Shown: piece by piece, positions 52,426 to 60,422 of the stretch
Layout of the letters: every line of letters begins with the position of its first letter
How positions within the stretch are numbered: position 1 is the stretch's first letter
Assembly: GCF_016722785.1 (NCBI RefSeq)
Contig: NZ_JAEQNE010000001.1
Span: 310,001-374,000 of the forward strand
Source of the DNA: Ramlibacter monticola
Lineage (GTDB): Bacteria > Pseudomonadota > Gammaproteobacteria > Burkholderiales > Burkholderiaceae_C
Length of the DNA: 64,000 nucleotides
Reading direction: 5' to 3'
Made by a program: the position numbers and the translations under genes
Notes under the pieces: generated by a model
What the model was told of the DNA's origin: nothing
Databases searched by the model: none
The model's input: only the letters and a program-made list of their open reading frames with translations

Positions 52426-52595
52426 ACCAGGAAGACATCGCCCTGCTCCTGGCCGTGATCGGAGGCGCCTGCCTGGCGACGGCCTGGATCGGCCGCCGCA
52501 CGGGGGATGCGGTCCGGGATGTCCGGCTGGCGCTCGGCACCGGCAGCGTCGTGCTGGCGTGCGGCGCGCTGGCGCTGATTGCGCAGGCGTGGTGA
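52422..52595 (+). CDS. Small membrane protein, two predicted helices
   Basis: 57 residues. Two hydrophobic segments (IALLLAVIGGACLATAWIG and LGTGSVVLACGALALIAQAW) flank an Arg/Asp-containing loop. The ATG overlaps the stop of the EF-G-like gene (ATGA), which supports translation. It ends 53 bp before mrpA. No family recognised. It may belong to the stress set or be an accessory to the Mrp antiporter. Confidence 0.65.
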   Translation: MNQEDIALLLAVIGGACLATAWIGRRTGDAVRDVRLALGTGSVVLACGALALIAQAW

Positions 52596-52648
52596 CCGGC
52601 GGGGCGTGAAAGCGGCCCGCCGGCCCGCACTCGAAACTACACTCGCGC

Positions 52649-55546
52649 ATGTCCCTGTGGTGGGCCATCCTGCTTCCCTTCGGCGCCGGCGTGCTGGCCG
52701 CGGTGTTGCCCACGCGGGCGCGCAACCAGGAAGCGCTGCTGGCCGGCGCAGTGATGCTGGCGGTGGCCATCGCGCTGGGGCTGCAGTACCCGCGCGTGGC
52801 AGCCGGCGAGGTGCTGCGCGACAAGGTCGCCTGGCTCCCCAGTCTCGGCGTGGACCTGGTGCTTCGCGTGGACGGCTTCGCGTGGATGTTCGCGATGCTG
52901 GTCAGCGTGATCGGCGCGCTGGTCGTTCTCTATGCGCGCTACTACCTCTCGGCCCGCGATCCCGCCGCGCGCTTCTACTCGCTGCTGCTCGGGTTCATGG
53001 GCGCGATGCTGGGCGTGGTGCTCTCGGGCAACCTGCTGCAGCTGGTGATGTTCTGGGAACTCACCAGCCTGTTCTCCTTCCTGCTGATCGGGTACTGGCA
53101 CGACCGCAGGGACGCGCGGCGCGGCGCGCGCATCGCCTTCGTGGTCACGGCCACGGGCGGGCTCGCGCTGCTGGCCGGCGTCGTGCTGCTCGGGCACGTG
53201 GTGGGCAGCTACGAGCTGGATGCGGTGCTGGCCGCCGGCGACCAGCTGCGCTCGCATCCGCTCTATCTCGCGATCCTGGTGCTGGTCCTGCTGGGCGCGC
53301 TGACCAAGAGCGCGCAGTTCCCGTTCCACTTCTGGCTGCCGCATGCGATGACGGCGCCGACGCCGGTGTCGGCCTACCTCCATTCGGCCACGCTGGTGAA
53401 GGCCGGCGTGTTCCTGATGGCGCGCCTGTGGCCGGTGCTGGCCGGCACGGATGCCTGGTTCTTCCTGGTTGGCGGCGCGGGCCTGGTCACCCTCGTGCTC
53501 GGGGCCTACCTGGCGATGTTCCAGGACGACCTCAAGGGGGTGCTCGCCTATTCGACGATCAGCCACCTGGGGCTGATCACCCTGCTGCTCGGCCTCGACA
53601 GCCCGCTGGCGGCCGTCGCGGCCGTGTTCCACGTGATGAATCACGCGACCTTCAAGGCCTCCCTGTTCATGGCCGTGGGCATCATCGACCACGAGACCGG
53701 CACGCGCGACATGCGCAGGCTGCATGGCCTCTACGCCGCGATGCCGCGCACGGCGATCCTCGCCATCATCGCCTGCGCCGCGATGGGGGGCGTGCCGCTG
53801 CTGAACGGGTTTCTCTCCAAGGAGATGTTCTTCGCCGAAACGGTGCTGGTGCGGTTCACCCCCGCCGTGGAATTCGGCCTGCCGCTGGCCGCCACGCTGG
53901 CCGGCGTGTTCGCGGTGGTGTATTCGCTGCGCATCGGGCACCACGTGTTCTTCGGCACGGCGGCGCGCGACACGCCGCGCACGCCGCACGAACCGGTGCG
54001 CTGGATGCGGCTGCCCATGGGGCTGCTGGTGCTTGCCTGCCTCGTCGTGGGCATCGTGCCGAACCTCTCGATCGGCGGCATCCTGCAGGTCGCGGCCCGG
54101 CCGGTGACGGGCGGGATCCTGCCGGAGTACAGCCTGGGCGTCTGGCACGGGTTCACCGCTCCGCTCGCCATGAGCCTCGTGGCGCTCTCCGGCGGCACGT
54201 GGATGTACCTGCTGCTCGCGCGGCAGCGCCGGGCGGGCCGGCTGAAGTCCGCGCCTCTGCTCGGAAGGCTCGACGGAAAGCGCGCGTTCGAGTGGCTGCT
54301 GGCCGCGCTCATGGGCGGCGCGCGCCGCGTCCTGCGCCGCACCAGCAGCCGGCACCTGCAGCAGCAGGTGCTGTGGATGGCGATGGCCGCCGGCGCGGCG
54401 GCGCTGGTGTCCGCGCTGGCCGTCCCGCTCGAATGGGGTTCGCGGCCGCGCGTGCCGGTCACGTTCGATTTCGCGCTGCTGTGGCTGGTGGGCGCGGCCG
54501 CGGCCATCGGCGCAGCCTGGCAGGCCATGTTCCATCGGCTGTTCGCGCTGGTCCTGCTCGGTGTCGTCGGCCTCGTGGTGGTCGTCACCTTCGCCTGGTT
54601 CTCCGCGCCGGACCTGGCGTTGACGCAGATCGCCGTGGAAGCGGTCACGATCGTGCTGTTCCTGCTCGGACTGCGCTGGCTGCCCAAGCAGCTCCGGGAC
54701 GACGAGGGCGTCGCCTTGCGCGCGCGGTGGCGGCGCGGGCGCGACCTGGTGCTGGCGCTGGCGCTCGGCGCCGGCCTGGCCGCGGTTTCCTACGCGCTGC
54801 TCACGCGCACGGGCGCGCAGAGCATCTCGCCCTTCTTCCTGGAAAAGGCGCTTCCCGAAGGCGGCGGCACCAACGTGGTCAACGTGATGCTGGTGGACTT
54901 CCGCGCCTTCGACACCCTGGGCGAGATCACGGTCCTCGCCGCCGTGGGCCTGACCGTGTATGCGCTGCTGAGGCGCTTCCGGCCGCCGCAGGAACTCACC
55001 CGCCTGCCCCCGCAGCAGCGGGCCGCCCCGCCGGGCACCGCCCCGGACCTGGTGAAGCCGCAGGAACTGGCGGAGGGCGAAGACCCGGCGCAGGGCTACC
55101 TGCTGGTGCCCGGCGTGCTGGTGCGCCTCACGCTGCCGATCGCCCTCGTCGTGGCCCTGCACCTGTTCCTGCGCGGGCACAACCTGCCGGGCGGCGGCTT
55201 CGTGGCCGGCCTCACCGTCACCATCGCGCTCATCGCGCAGTACCTGGTGGGCGGAACGGAGTGGGTCGAGGACCGCCTGAACCTGCACCCGCCGACCTGG
55301 ATCGCGGCCGGGCTGCTCGGCGCCGCGCTCACGGGCGTCGGATCGCTCCCGCTCGGGTACCCCCTGCTCACCACGCATACCGCGCACCTCACCTTGCCGC
55401 TGATCGGCGAACTGCACCTGCCCAGTGCCACCTTCTTCGATCTCGGCGTGTTCCTGGTGGTGCTGGGATCGTCCATGCTGCTGCTCACCGCGCTGGCCCA
55501 CCAGTCGTTGCGCGCGCGCCGCCGCGGACCGGGAAGGCCCACCTGA
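52649..55546 (+). CDS. mrpA: Mrp/Pha cation:proton antiporter subunit A (A-B fusion)
   Basis: 965 residues, the length of PhaAB-type fusions. The N-terminal 500 residues are a NuoL-like proton channel (VMFWELTSLFSFLLIGYW, KSAQFPFHFWLPHAMTAPTP, YLHSATLVKAGVFLMARLWP, NGFLSKEMFFAETV). A central MrpA-specific segment follows. The last 150 residues form the MrpB domain (LFLRGHNLPGGGFVAGLTV). The complex exchanges Na+ or K+ for protons at the inner membrane. First of six mrp genes; it ends with a TGATG overlap to mrpC. Confidence 0.95.
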   Translation: MSLWWAILLPFGAGVLAAVLPTRARNQEALLAGAVMLAVAIALGLQYPRVAAGEVLRDKVAWLPSLGVDLVLRVDGFAWMFAMLVSVIGALVVLYARYYLSARDPAARFYSLLLGFMGAMLGVVLSGNLLQLVMFWELTSLFSFLLIGYWHDRRDARRGARIAFVVTATGGLALLAGVVLLGHVVGSYELDAVLAAGDQLRSHPLYLAILVLVLLGALTKSAQFPFHFWLPHAMTAPTPVSAYLHSATLVKAGVFLMARLWPVLAGTDAWFFLVGGAGLVTLVLGAYLAMFQDDLKGVLAYSTISHLGLITLLLGLDSPLAAVAAVFHVMNHATFKASLFMAVGIIDHETGTRDMRRLHGLYAAMPRTAILAIIACAAMGGVPLLNGFLSKEMFFAETVLVRFTPAVEFGLPLAATLAGVFAVVYSLRIGHHVFFGTAARDTPRTPHEPVRWMRLPMGLLVLACLVVGIVPNLSIGGILQVAARPVTGGILPEYSLGVWHGFTAPLAMSLVALSGGTWMYLLLARQRRAGRLKSAPLLGRLDGKRAFEWLLAALMGGARRVLRRTSSRHLQQQVLWMAMAAGAAALVSALAVPLEWGSRPRVPVTFDFALLWLVGAAAAIGAAWQAMFHRLFALVLLGVVGLVVVVTFAWFSAPDLALTQIAVEAVTIVLFLLGLRWLPKQLRDDEGVALRARWRRGRDLVLALALGAGLAAVSYALLTRTGAQSISPFFLEKALPEGGGTNVVNVMLVDFRAFDTLGEITVLAAVGLTVYALLRRFRPPQELTRLPPQQRAAPPGTAPDLVKPQELAEGEDPAQGYLLVPGVLVRLTLPIALVVALHLFLRGHNLPGGGFVAGLTVTIALIAQYLVGGTEWVEDRLNLHPPTWIAAGLLGAALTGVGSLPLGYPLLTTHTAHLTLPLIGELHLPSATFFDLGVFLVVLGSSMLLLTALAHQSLRARRRGPGRPT

Positions 55547-55890
55547 TGGAGATCGTGATCGCCCTGGCCATCGGCGTGCTGACCTCCGCCGGAGTCTGGC
55601 TGGTGCTGCGCCCGCGCACCTTCCAGGTCCTGGTCGGCCTGTCGCTGCTGTCGTATGCCACCAACCTGTTCATCTTCAGCGTGGGCAGCCTGTCGATCGC
55701 CAGCGAGCCGATCGTGCGGCCCGGACTCGCGCCCGACCTGGTGCAGTACACCGATCCCTTGCCGCAGTCCCTGGTGCTCACGGCCATCGTGATCGGCTTC
55801 GCCACCACCGCGCTGTTCCTGGTCGTGCTGCTCGCGTTGCGCGGCCTCACGGACAGCGACCACGTCGACGGCGAGGAGGAGCCGCCATGA
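55546..55890 (+). CDS. mrpC: Mrp antiporter subunit C
   Basis: 114 residues with three transmembrane helices, homologous to NuoK. Typical motifs are GVWLVLRPRTFQVLVGLSLL and LPQSLVLTAIVIGFATTALF. It forms the interface with the MrpA and MrpD channels. Coupled to mrpA by TGATG and to mrpD by ATGA. Confidence 0.95.
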   Translation: MEIVIALAIGVLTSAGVWLVLRPRTFQVLVGLSLLSYATNLFIFSVGSLSIASEPIVRPGLAPDLVQYTDPLPQSLVLTAIVIGFATTALFLVVLLALRGLTDSDHVDGEEEPP

Positions 55891-57521
55891 ACGGGGCTCT
55901 CGCCGCGGGCGCCCACCTCGTCGTCGCGCCGGTGCTGCTGCCACTTGCGACGGCGGCTTTGCTGCTGGTCGTGGCCAACCGGCGTGCCCAGGCGGCAGTG
56001 AACCTGGTGTCCACGCTGGCGAGCCTGCTGCTGGCTGCGTCCCTGCTGGCCACCAGCGGCTCGCATCCGGCGGGACTGGCCGTCTACCTTCCCGGCAACT
56101 GGCCCGTGCCCTTCGGGATCGTGCTGGTGCTGGACCCGCTCGCCGCGGGACTGCTGCTGCTGGCGGCGTGCGCGGGCCTGGCCGCGCTGCTGTTCTCGCT
56201 CGCCCGCTGGCACCGCGCCAGCGTGCACTTCCACCCGCTGCTGCAACTGCAGCTGATGGGCCTCAACGGCGCCTTCCTCACCGGCGACCTGTTCAACCTG
56301 TTCGTGTTCTTCGAGGTGCTGCTGGCCGCCTCCTACGGCCTGCTGCTGCATGGCGGCGGCGCCAGCCGCGTGCGGCCCGGTCTGCACTACATCGCCGTCA
56401 ACCTGCTGGCGTCCTTCCTGCTCCTGATCGGCGTGGCACTCCTCTATGGCGTGACGGGAACGCTGAACATGGCGGACATCGCGCTGAAGCTGCCGCTGGT
56501 CCCGAAGCAGGACCGCGGCCTGCTGCACGCGGCGGCGGCCTTGCTGGCGGTGGCCTTCCTCGCCAAGGCGGCGTTCTGGCCGCTCAACTTCTGGCTGCCC
56601 TCCGCGTACGCGGCGGCAAGCGCGCCCTCGGCCGCCATGTTCGCGCCGCTCACCAAGGTCGGCGTCTATGCGGTGCTGCGGCTGTGGACGCTGTGTTTCC
56701 ACGAGAGCGCGGGCGCGTCCGCCCACTTCGGCGGCACGCTGCTGGTGTGGGGCGGGCTCGCCACCCTGGCCTTCGGCTCGGCCGGCATGCTGCGCTCGCA
56801 GCAGCTCGGGCGGCTGGCGGGCTACAGCATCATCGCTTCGTCGGGCACCGTGCTCGCGGCCGCTGGCCTCGACGTTCCGGCCCTCACGGCCGGCGCATTG
56901 TTCTACCTCGGGAGCTCCACCCTCGCGGCGGCGGCCTTGTTCCTCCTCGCGGAGCTGGTGGAGCGGGGCCGCCAGGTCGAGGTCGATCCGCCCGTCCCCG
57001 ACCTCGGCGAACGACTGCGGGCCTTCGGCGAACCCGCGCCGGCCGACGTGAACCTGGACGACCGGCAGGTGCCGATGGTGGGCCGCGTGATTCCGGGCGC
57101 GGTCGCGTTCCTGGGCGCGAGCTTCCTCCTGTGCACGCTGGTGGTCGCGGGGCTGCCGCCGCTTTCGGGCTTCGTCGGCAAGCTGGCGATGCTGCGTGCC
57201 CTGGTCGACACGCGCGGCCTGCCCGCGGGCGTGCTGTTCGTGCTGCTGATCGTCTCCAGCCTCACCGCGTCCATCGCCCTGCTGCGCGCCTTCGTCGCGC
57301 ACTTCTGGGCCGCCCACGGCCGCCCGGCGCAGCCGCTGCGCACGGTCGAAGTGCTGCCGGTCACGCTGCTGCTCGCCGGGTGCGTGCTGCTGGCGGCGGG
57401 CGGCGAGCCTGCGCTGCGCTTCGCGGGCGACGCGGCCGCCGGGCTGCACACGCCGCAGGCGTACATCGATGCCGTGCTGGGAATGCGGCCGGTCCCCGTA
57501 CCGGTGGAGGCCGGGCGATGA
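55887..57521 (+). CDS. mrpD: Mrp antiporter subunit D
   Basis: 544 residues, NuoN/NuoM-like proton channel. NGAFLTGDLFNLFVFFEVLL contains the conserved Glu of antiporter-like subunits, FLAKAAFWPLNFWLPSAYAA the broken-helix Lys, and FAPLTKVGVYAVLRLWTLCF the next conserved Lys. Full length for MrpD and in the expected operon position. Confidence 0.95.
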   Translation: MNGALAAGAHLVVAPVLLPLATAALLLVVANRRAQAAVNLVSTLASLLLAASLLATSGSHPAGLAVYLPGNWPVPFGIVLVLDPLAAGLLLLAACAGLAALLFSLARWHRASVHFHPLLQLQLMGLNGAFLTGDLFNLFVFFEVLLAASYGLLLHGGGASRVRPGLHYIAVNLLASFLLLIGVALLYGVTGTLNMADIALKLPLVPKQDRGLLHAAAALLAVAFLAKAAFWPLNFWLPSAYAAASAPSAAMFAPLTKVGVYAVLRLWTLCFHESAGASAHFGGTLLVWGGLATLAFGSAGMLRSQQLGRLAGYSIIASSGTVLAAAGLDVPALTAGALFYLGSSTLAAAALFLLAELVERGRQVEVDPPVPDLGERLRAFGEPAPADVNLDDRQVPMVGRVIPGAVAFLGASFLLCTLVVAGLPPLSGFVGKLAMLRALVDTRGLPAGVLFVLLIVSSLTASIALLRAFVAHFWAAHGRPAQPLRTVEVLPVTLLLAGCVLLAAGGEPALRFAGDAAAGLHTPQAYIDAVLGMRPVPVPVEAGR

Positions 57522-58006
57522 GGCGCCGGATCGCCTCGCTGCCGCTCGCGGCCAGCCTGTGGGCCCTTTGGCTGCTGCTGAACGACTCGCTCTCGCCGGG
57601 CCATCTCCTGCTCGGGCTCGTGGTGGCACTGGTGGTGCCGCGGCTCACCGCGCAGCTGCGCCCGCCCGGTCCGGGCGTGCGCCATCCGCTCGTGCTGGCG
57701 CGCCTGATCGCGCACGTCGGGGCGGACGTCGTCGTGTCCGCGTTGGGGGTCGCCCGCGGCATCCTTCGCTCCGGGGCACGGCCGCTGCGCCCCGCGTTCG
57801 TCAAGGTGCCGCTCGATCTGCGCGACGCGCACGGCCTCGCCGCCCTTTCCATGATCACCGCGGTCGTGCCGGGCACGGTATGGTGCGAGCTGAGCGCGGA
57901 TCGCGGCGAACTGCTGATCCACGTCTTCGACCTGGAAAGCGAGGCCGCCTTCATCGCCGAATACAAGGCGCGCTACGAACTGCCGCTGCGGGAGATCTTC
58001 GAATGA
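57518..58006 (+). CDS. mrpE: Mrp antiporter subunit E
   Basis: 162 residues. Two N-terminal membrane helices and the segments VKVPLDLRDAHGLAALSMIT and VVPGTVWCELS match MrpE. The cytoplasmic C-terminal part ends in an acidic helix. Needed for assembly of the Mrp complex. Four-nt overlaps on both sides. Confidence 0.93.
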   Translation: MRRRIASLPLAASLWALWLLLNDSLSPGHLLLGLVVALVVPRLTAQLRPPGPGVRHPLVLARLIAHVGADVVVSALGVARGILRSGARPLRPAFVKVPLDLRDAHGLAALSMITAVVPGTVWCELSADRGELLIHVFDLESEAAFIAEYKARYELPLREIFE

Positions 58007-58278
58007 GCTTTCTGGACCTGTCGATCACGGCGACGCTGGTGCTGTACGGCCTCGCCATGGGCCTGGTGCTGCTGCGCCTGATGCGCGGGCCGCGCGCGCA
58101 GGACCGCGTCGTCGCGCTCGACTTCCTCTCGGTGGTGGCGCTGCTGGCGATGCTGGTGCTGGCGATCCGCTACCGCAGCCCCAGCTACTTCGAGGGCGCG
58201 CTGATGATGGCGCTGTTCGGCTTCCTGGCTTCCTCGGTGCTGGCGAAATTCCTGCTGCGCGGCGAGGTGATCGAATGA
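58003..58278 (+). CDS. mrpF: Mrp antiporter subunit F
   Basis: 91 residues with three helices. The conserved MRGPRAQDRVVALDFLSVVA block is cut here to its core GPRAQDRVVALD, which carries the conserved Asp and Arg of MrpF. Overlaps mrpE and mrpG by 4 nt. Confidence 0.94.
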   Translation: MSFLDLSITATLVLYGLAMGLVLLRLMRGPRAQDRVVALDFLSVVALLAMLVLAIRYRSPSYFEGALMMALFGFLASSVLAKFLLRGEVIE

Positions 58279-58592
58279 TCGTCGACCTGGTGGTTTCCTT
58301 GCTGCTGCTGGCGAGCGGCATCCTCGTGCTCACGGCAGCCGCGGGGCTGTGGCGCCTGCAGGACTTCTTCTTGCGCCTGCACGCCGCGGCCCTTCCGAAC
58401 ACCCTTGCGAGCTGGGCGGTCGCGCTGGCCTCGGCGATCCACCTGACGGCCGGCACCGGGCGGCTGGCGCTGCACCATTGGGTGATCGTCATCCTGCTCT
58501 CGATCACCGCGCCCATCACCACGATGCTGGTGGCGCGCGCCGCCCTGTTCCGCTGGCGCGCGCATTCAGCGGACGGTACCAAGCCCAAGTAG
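58275..58592 (+). CDS. mrpG: Mrp antiporter subunit G
   Basis: 105 residues, three helices. GLWRLQDFFLRLHAAALPNT and ITAPITTMLVARAALFRW are the MrpG (PhaF/MnhG) signatures. Last gene of the operon. No T-tailed terminator follows on the plus strand; the hairpin at 58706 is oriented for the minus strand but could serve both. Confidence 0.94.
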   Translation: MIVDLVVSLLLLASGILVLTAAAGLWRLQDFFLRLHAAALPNTLASWAVALASAIHLTAGTGRLALHHWVIVILLSITAPITTMLVARAALFRWRAHSADGTKPK

Positions 58593-58701
58593 CTCACTTC
58601 ATTCAGCGCGGCCGCTGCAACGAGCACACAGGGAACGTGATTTGCGAGTGCCCGCCGGTTCCCCCGCCCCGGTTTTCCACACTTTTTCCACGCCCCAAAG
58701 A

Positions 58702-58723
58702 CAAACGCCACCCGAAGGTGGCG
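58702..58723 (-). terminator. Intrinsic terminator downstream of tRNA-Val
   Basis: CGCCACC (58706-58712) and GGTGGCG (58717-58723) form a 7-bp stem with a CGAA loop (TTCG on the minus strand). Read on the minus strand it is followed by TTTGTCTTT. It lies 18 bp downstream of the tRNA 3' end. Its stem is the same as in the terminator at 1606-1631. Confidence 0.8.
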
Positions 58724-58740
58724 CAAGTCATTGAATTCAT

Positions 58741-58815
58741 TGGTGGGTGATACATGGATCGAACATGTGACCCCTGCCGTGTGAAGGCAGTGCTCTACCG
58801 CTGAGCTAATCACCC
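58741..58815 (-). tRNA. tRNA-Val (anticodon CAC)
   Basis: The minus-strand sequence folds into a complete cloverleaf. The acceptor stem is GGGTGAT/ATCACCC, the D arm begins TAGCTCAGCGGTAGAGC, the anticodon arm is CTGCC-TTCACAC-GGCAG with anticodon CAC, and the T arm contains GTTCGATCC. The CCA end is encoded (58741-58743). The 5' end is 23 bp downstream of the dnaQ stop, so it may be cotranscribed with dnaQ. Confidence 0.96.
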
Positions 58816-58838
58816 GTTGCCGTGTGGCAAGTCTGCGA

Positions 58839-59555
58839 TTATGCCACAGCGGAAATGGGGACCTGACGCCACACTGTCTTCCCGCCGCTGGCCTTGTCCA
58901 ACTGCTTCAGGACTTCCTCGTGGGCGGCCGCCTCCTGCTCGCTGGCCAGCAGCACCGGCAGCGTGAACTGGCGCAGGTCGACCCGGGTGACGATGGCGCC
59001 CGGCGCCCCGCTCTCCACTTCGTCGATCAGGAGGGCGTCCTGGCCGCGCGTCATGTTGATGTAGACGTCGGCCAGCAGCTCGGCATCCAGCAGGGCGCCG
59101 TGCAGAGTGCGGCCGGAGTTGTCCACCTCCAGGCGGTCGCACAGGGCGTCCAGGCTGTTGCGCTTGCCGGGGAACATCTCCTTGGCCATCGCCAGGCTGT
59201 CGACCACCCGGCTCACGTGGCCGGTGAAGGGCGGGCGCCCGAGCAGTTCCAGCTCCTTGTTCAGGAAGCCGATGTCGAAGGCGGCGTTGTGGATGATGAT
59301 CTCGGCGCCGGCGACGTAGTCCATCAGTTCGTCCGCCACGGCGGCGAACTTGGGCTTGTCGCGCAGGAATTCGTTGCTGATGCCGTGGACCTTCAGGGCG
59401 TCCTCGTGGGAGTCGCGCTCCGGGTTCAGGTACCAGTGCTTGTTGTTGCCCGTCAGCTTGCGGGCGAACAGTTCTACGCAGCCGATTTCGATGATCCGGT
59501 CGCCGCCTTCTGCGGACAAACCCGTGGTTTCGGTGTCGAGGACGATCTGGCGCAT
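58839..59555 (-). CDS. dnaQ: DNA polymerase III epsilon subunit (3'-5' proofreading exonuclease)
   Basis: 238 residues. Exo I motif is QIVLDTETTGL (Asp and Glu ligands), Exo II is EIIIHNAAFDIGFLNKEL, and Exo III region is TLHGALLDAELLADVYI. These form the DEDDh active site. The C-terminal segment that contacts the polymerase alpha subunit is present. Divergent from the SDR gene, with only 23 bp between starts; tRNA-Val follows downstream. Confidence 0.96.
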   Translation of the reverse strand: MRQIVLDTETTGLSAEGGDRIIEIGCVELFARKLTGNNKHWYLNPERDSHEDALKVHGISNEFLRDKPKFAAVADELMDYVAGAEIIIHNAAFDIGFLNKELELLGRPPFTGHVSRVVDSLAMAKEMFPGKRNSLDALCDRLEVDNSGRTLHGALLDAELLADVYINMTRGQDALLIDEVESGAPGAIVTRVDLRQFTLPVLLASEQEAAAHEEVLKQLDKASGGKTVWRQVPISAVA

Positions 59556-59578
59556 GGGCCGGGATTATCCTTCACCGC

Positions 59579-60334
59579 ATGTTCGACCTGACCGACAGGA
59601 TCGCGCTCGTCACCGGCGGCAACGGTGGCATCGGCCTCGGGATGGCGCGGGGCCTGGGCCGCGCCGGCGCCACGATCGTCGTCGTGGGCCGGAACGAGGA
59701 GAAATGCGCGGGGGCGTTGCGCGAATTGCAGTCCCTGGGCATCCGCGCCGAGGCGCTGCCCACCGACGTCACCGACGAAGCCGCGGTGCAGCGCCTGTTC
59801 GCCCAGGTGCAGGCCCGCCACGGGCGGCTGGACATCCTGGTGAACAACGCCGGTGGCACCGTGCGCAAGGCCCCGCAGGACTTCACGCTGGCCGAATGGC
59901 ACGGCGTGATGGACGTGAACCTGAACAGCATGTTCCTGTGCGCCCGCGCCGCCTACCCCCTCATGGCGCAGGCCGGCGGCGGCAAGATCATCAACATCGC
60001 TTCCATCCTGTCGATCTTCGGGGCGCCCTACGCGACGGCGTATTGCGCCAGCAAGGGCGGGATCGTGCAGTTCACGAAGTCGCTGGCGATCGCCTGGGCG
60101 AAGGACGGGATCCAGGTGAATGCCGTGCTTCCGGGCTGGATCGACACCGACCTCACCGTGGGCGCCCGCGCGCAGGTGCCCGGCCTGAACGAGCGGGTGC
60201 TGGCGCGCACGCCGGCCGGCCGCTGGGGCAAGCCGGAAGACCTGGCCGGCATCGCCGTGTTCCTGGCCAGCGCGGCGAGCGATTTCGTCACGGGTGCGGC
60301 AATCCCCGTAGACGGCGGCTACTCGGTCGCGTAA
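59579..60334 (+). CDS. Short-chain dehydrogenase/reductase
   Basis: 251 residues. NAD(P)-binding TGGNGGIGLGMARGLGRAG, NNAGGTVRKAP, catalytic Ser in INIASILSIFGAPYATAYCA with the YCASK Tyr/Lys, and the PGWIDTDLT loop. It resembles gluconate 5-dehydrogenase or 3-oxoacyl-ACP reductase-like enzymes; substrate unknown. It is divergent from dnaQ and precedes the transporter genes by 88 bp. Confidence 0.92.
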   Translation: MFDLTDRIALVTGGNGGIGLGMARGLGRAGATIVVVGRNEEKCAGALRELQSLGIRAEALPTDVTDEAAVQRLFAQVQARHGRLDILVNNAGGTVRKAPQDFTLAEWHGVMDVNLNSMFLCARAAYPLMAQAGGGKIINIASILSIFGAPYATAYCASKGGIVQFTKSLAIAWAKDGIQVNAVLPGWIDTDLTVGARAQVPGLNERVLARTPAGRWGKPEDLAGIAVFLASAASDFVTGAAIPVDGGYSVA

Positions 60335-60355
60335 AAGCTCCGGACGCCCTGGATT

Positions 60356-60369
60356 CCCGCCCGCGCGGG
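60356..60369. repeat. Short GC-rich palindrome, REP-like
   Basis: CCCGC (60356-60360) and GCGGG (60365-60369) around CCGC, within GGATTCCCGC...GCGGGCAGGACGG, resembles the small dispersed palindromes common in betaproteobacteria and the one at 5376-5391. It lies between the SDR and binding-protein genes, where it could act as a processing or stabilising hairpin. Confidence 0.45.
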
Positions 60370-60422
60370 CAGGACGGTGCTGGCGATTTCCGCGCAGTTC
60401 CACGAACCCCGAGGAGAACGAC

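Noticed and set aside
52649..55546. Frame error joining mrpA and mrpB
   Set aside because: A 965-residue A-B fusion is a normal PhaAB-type arrangement, and the B domain is intact.
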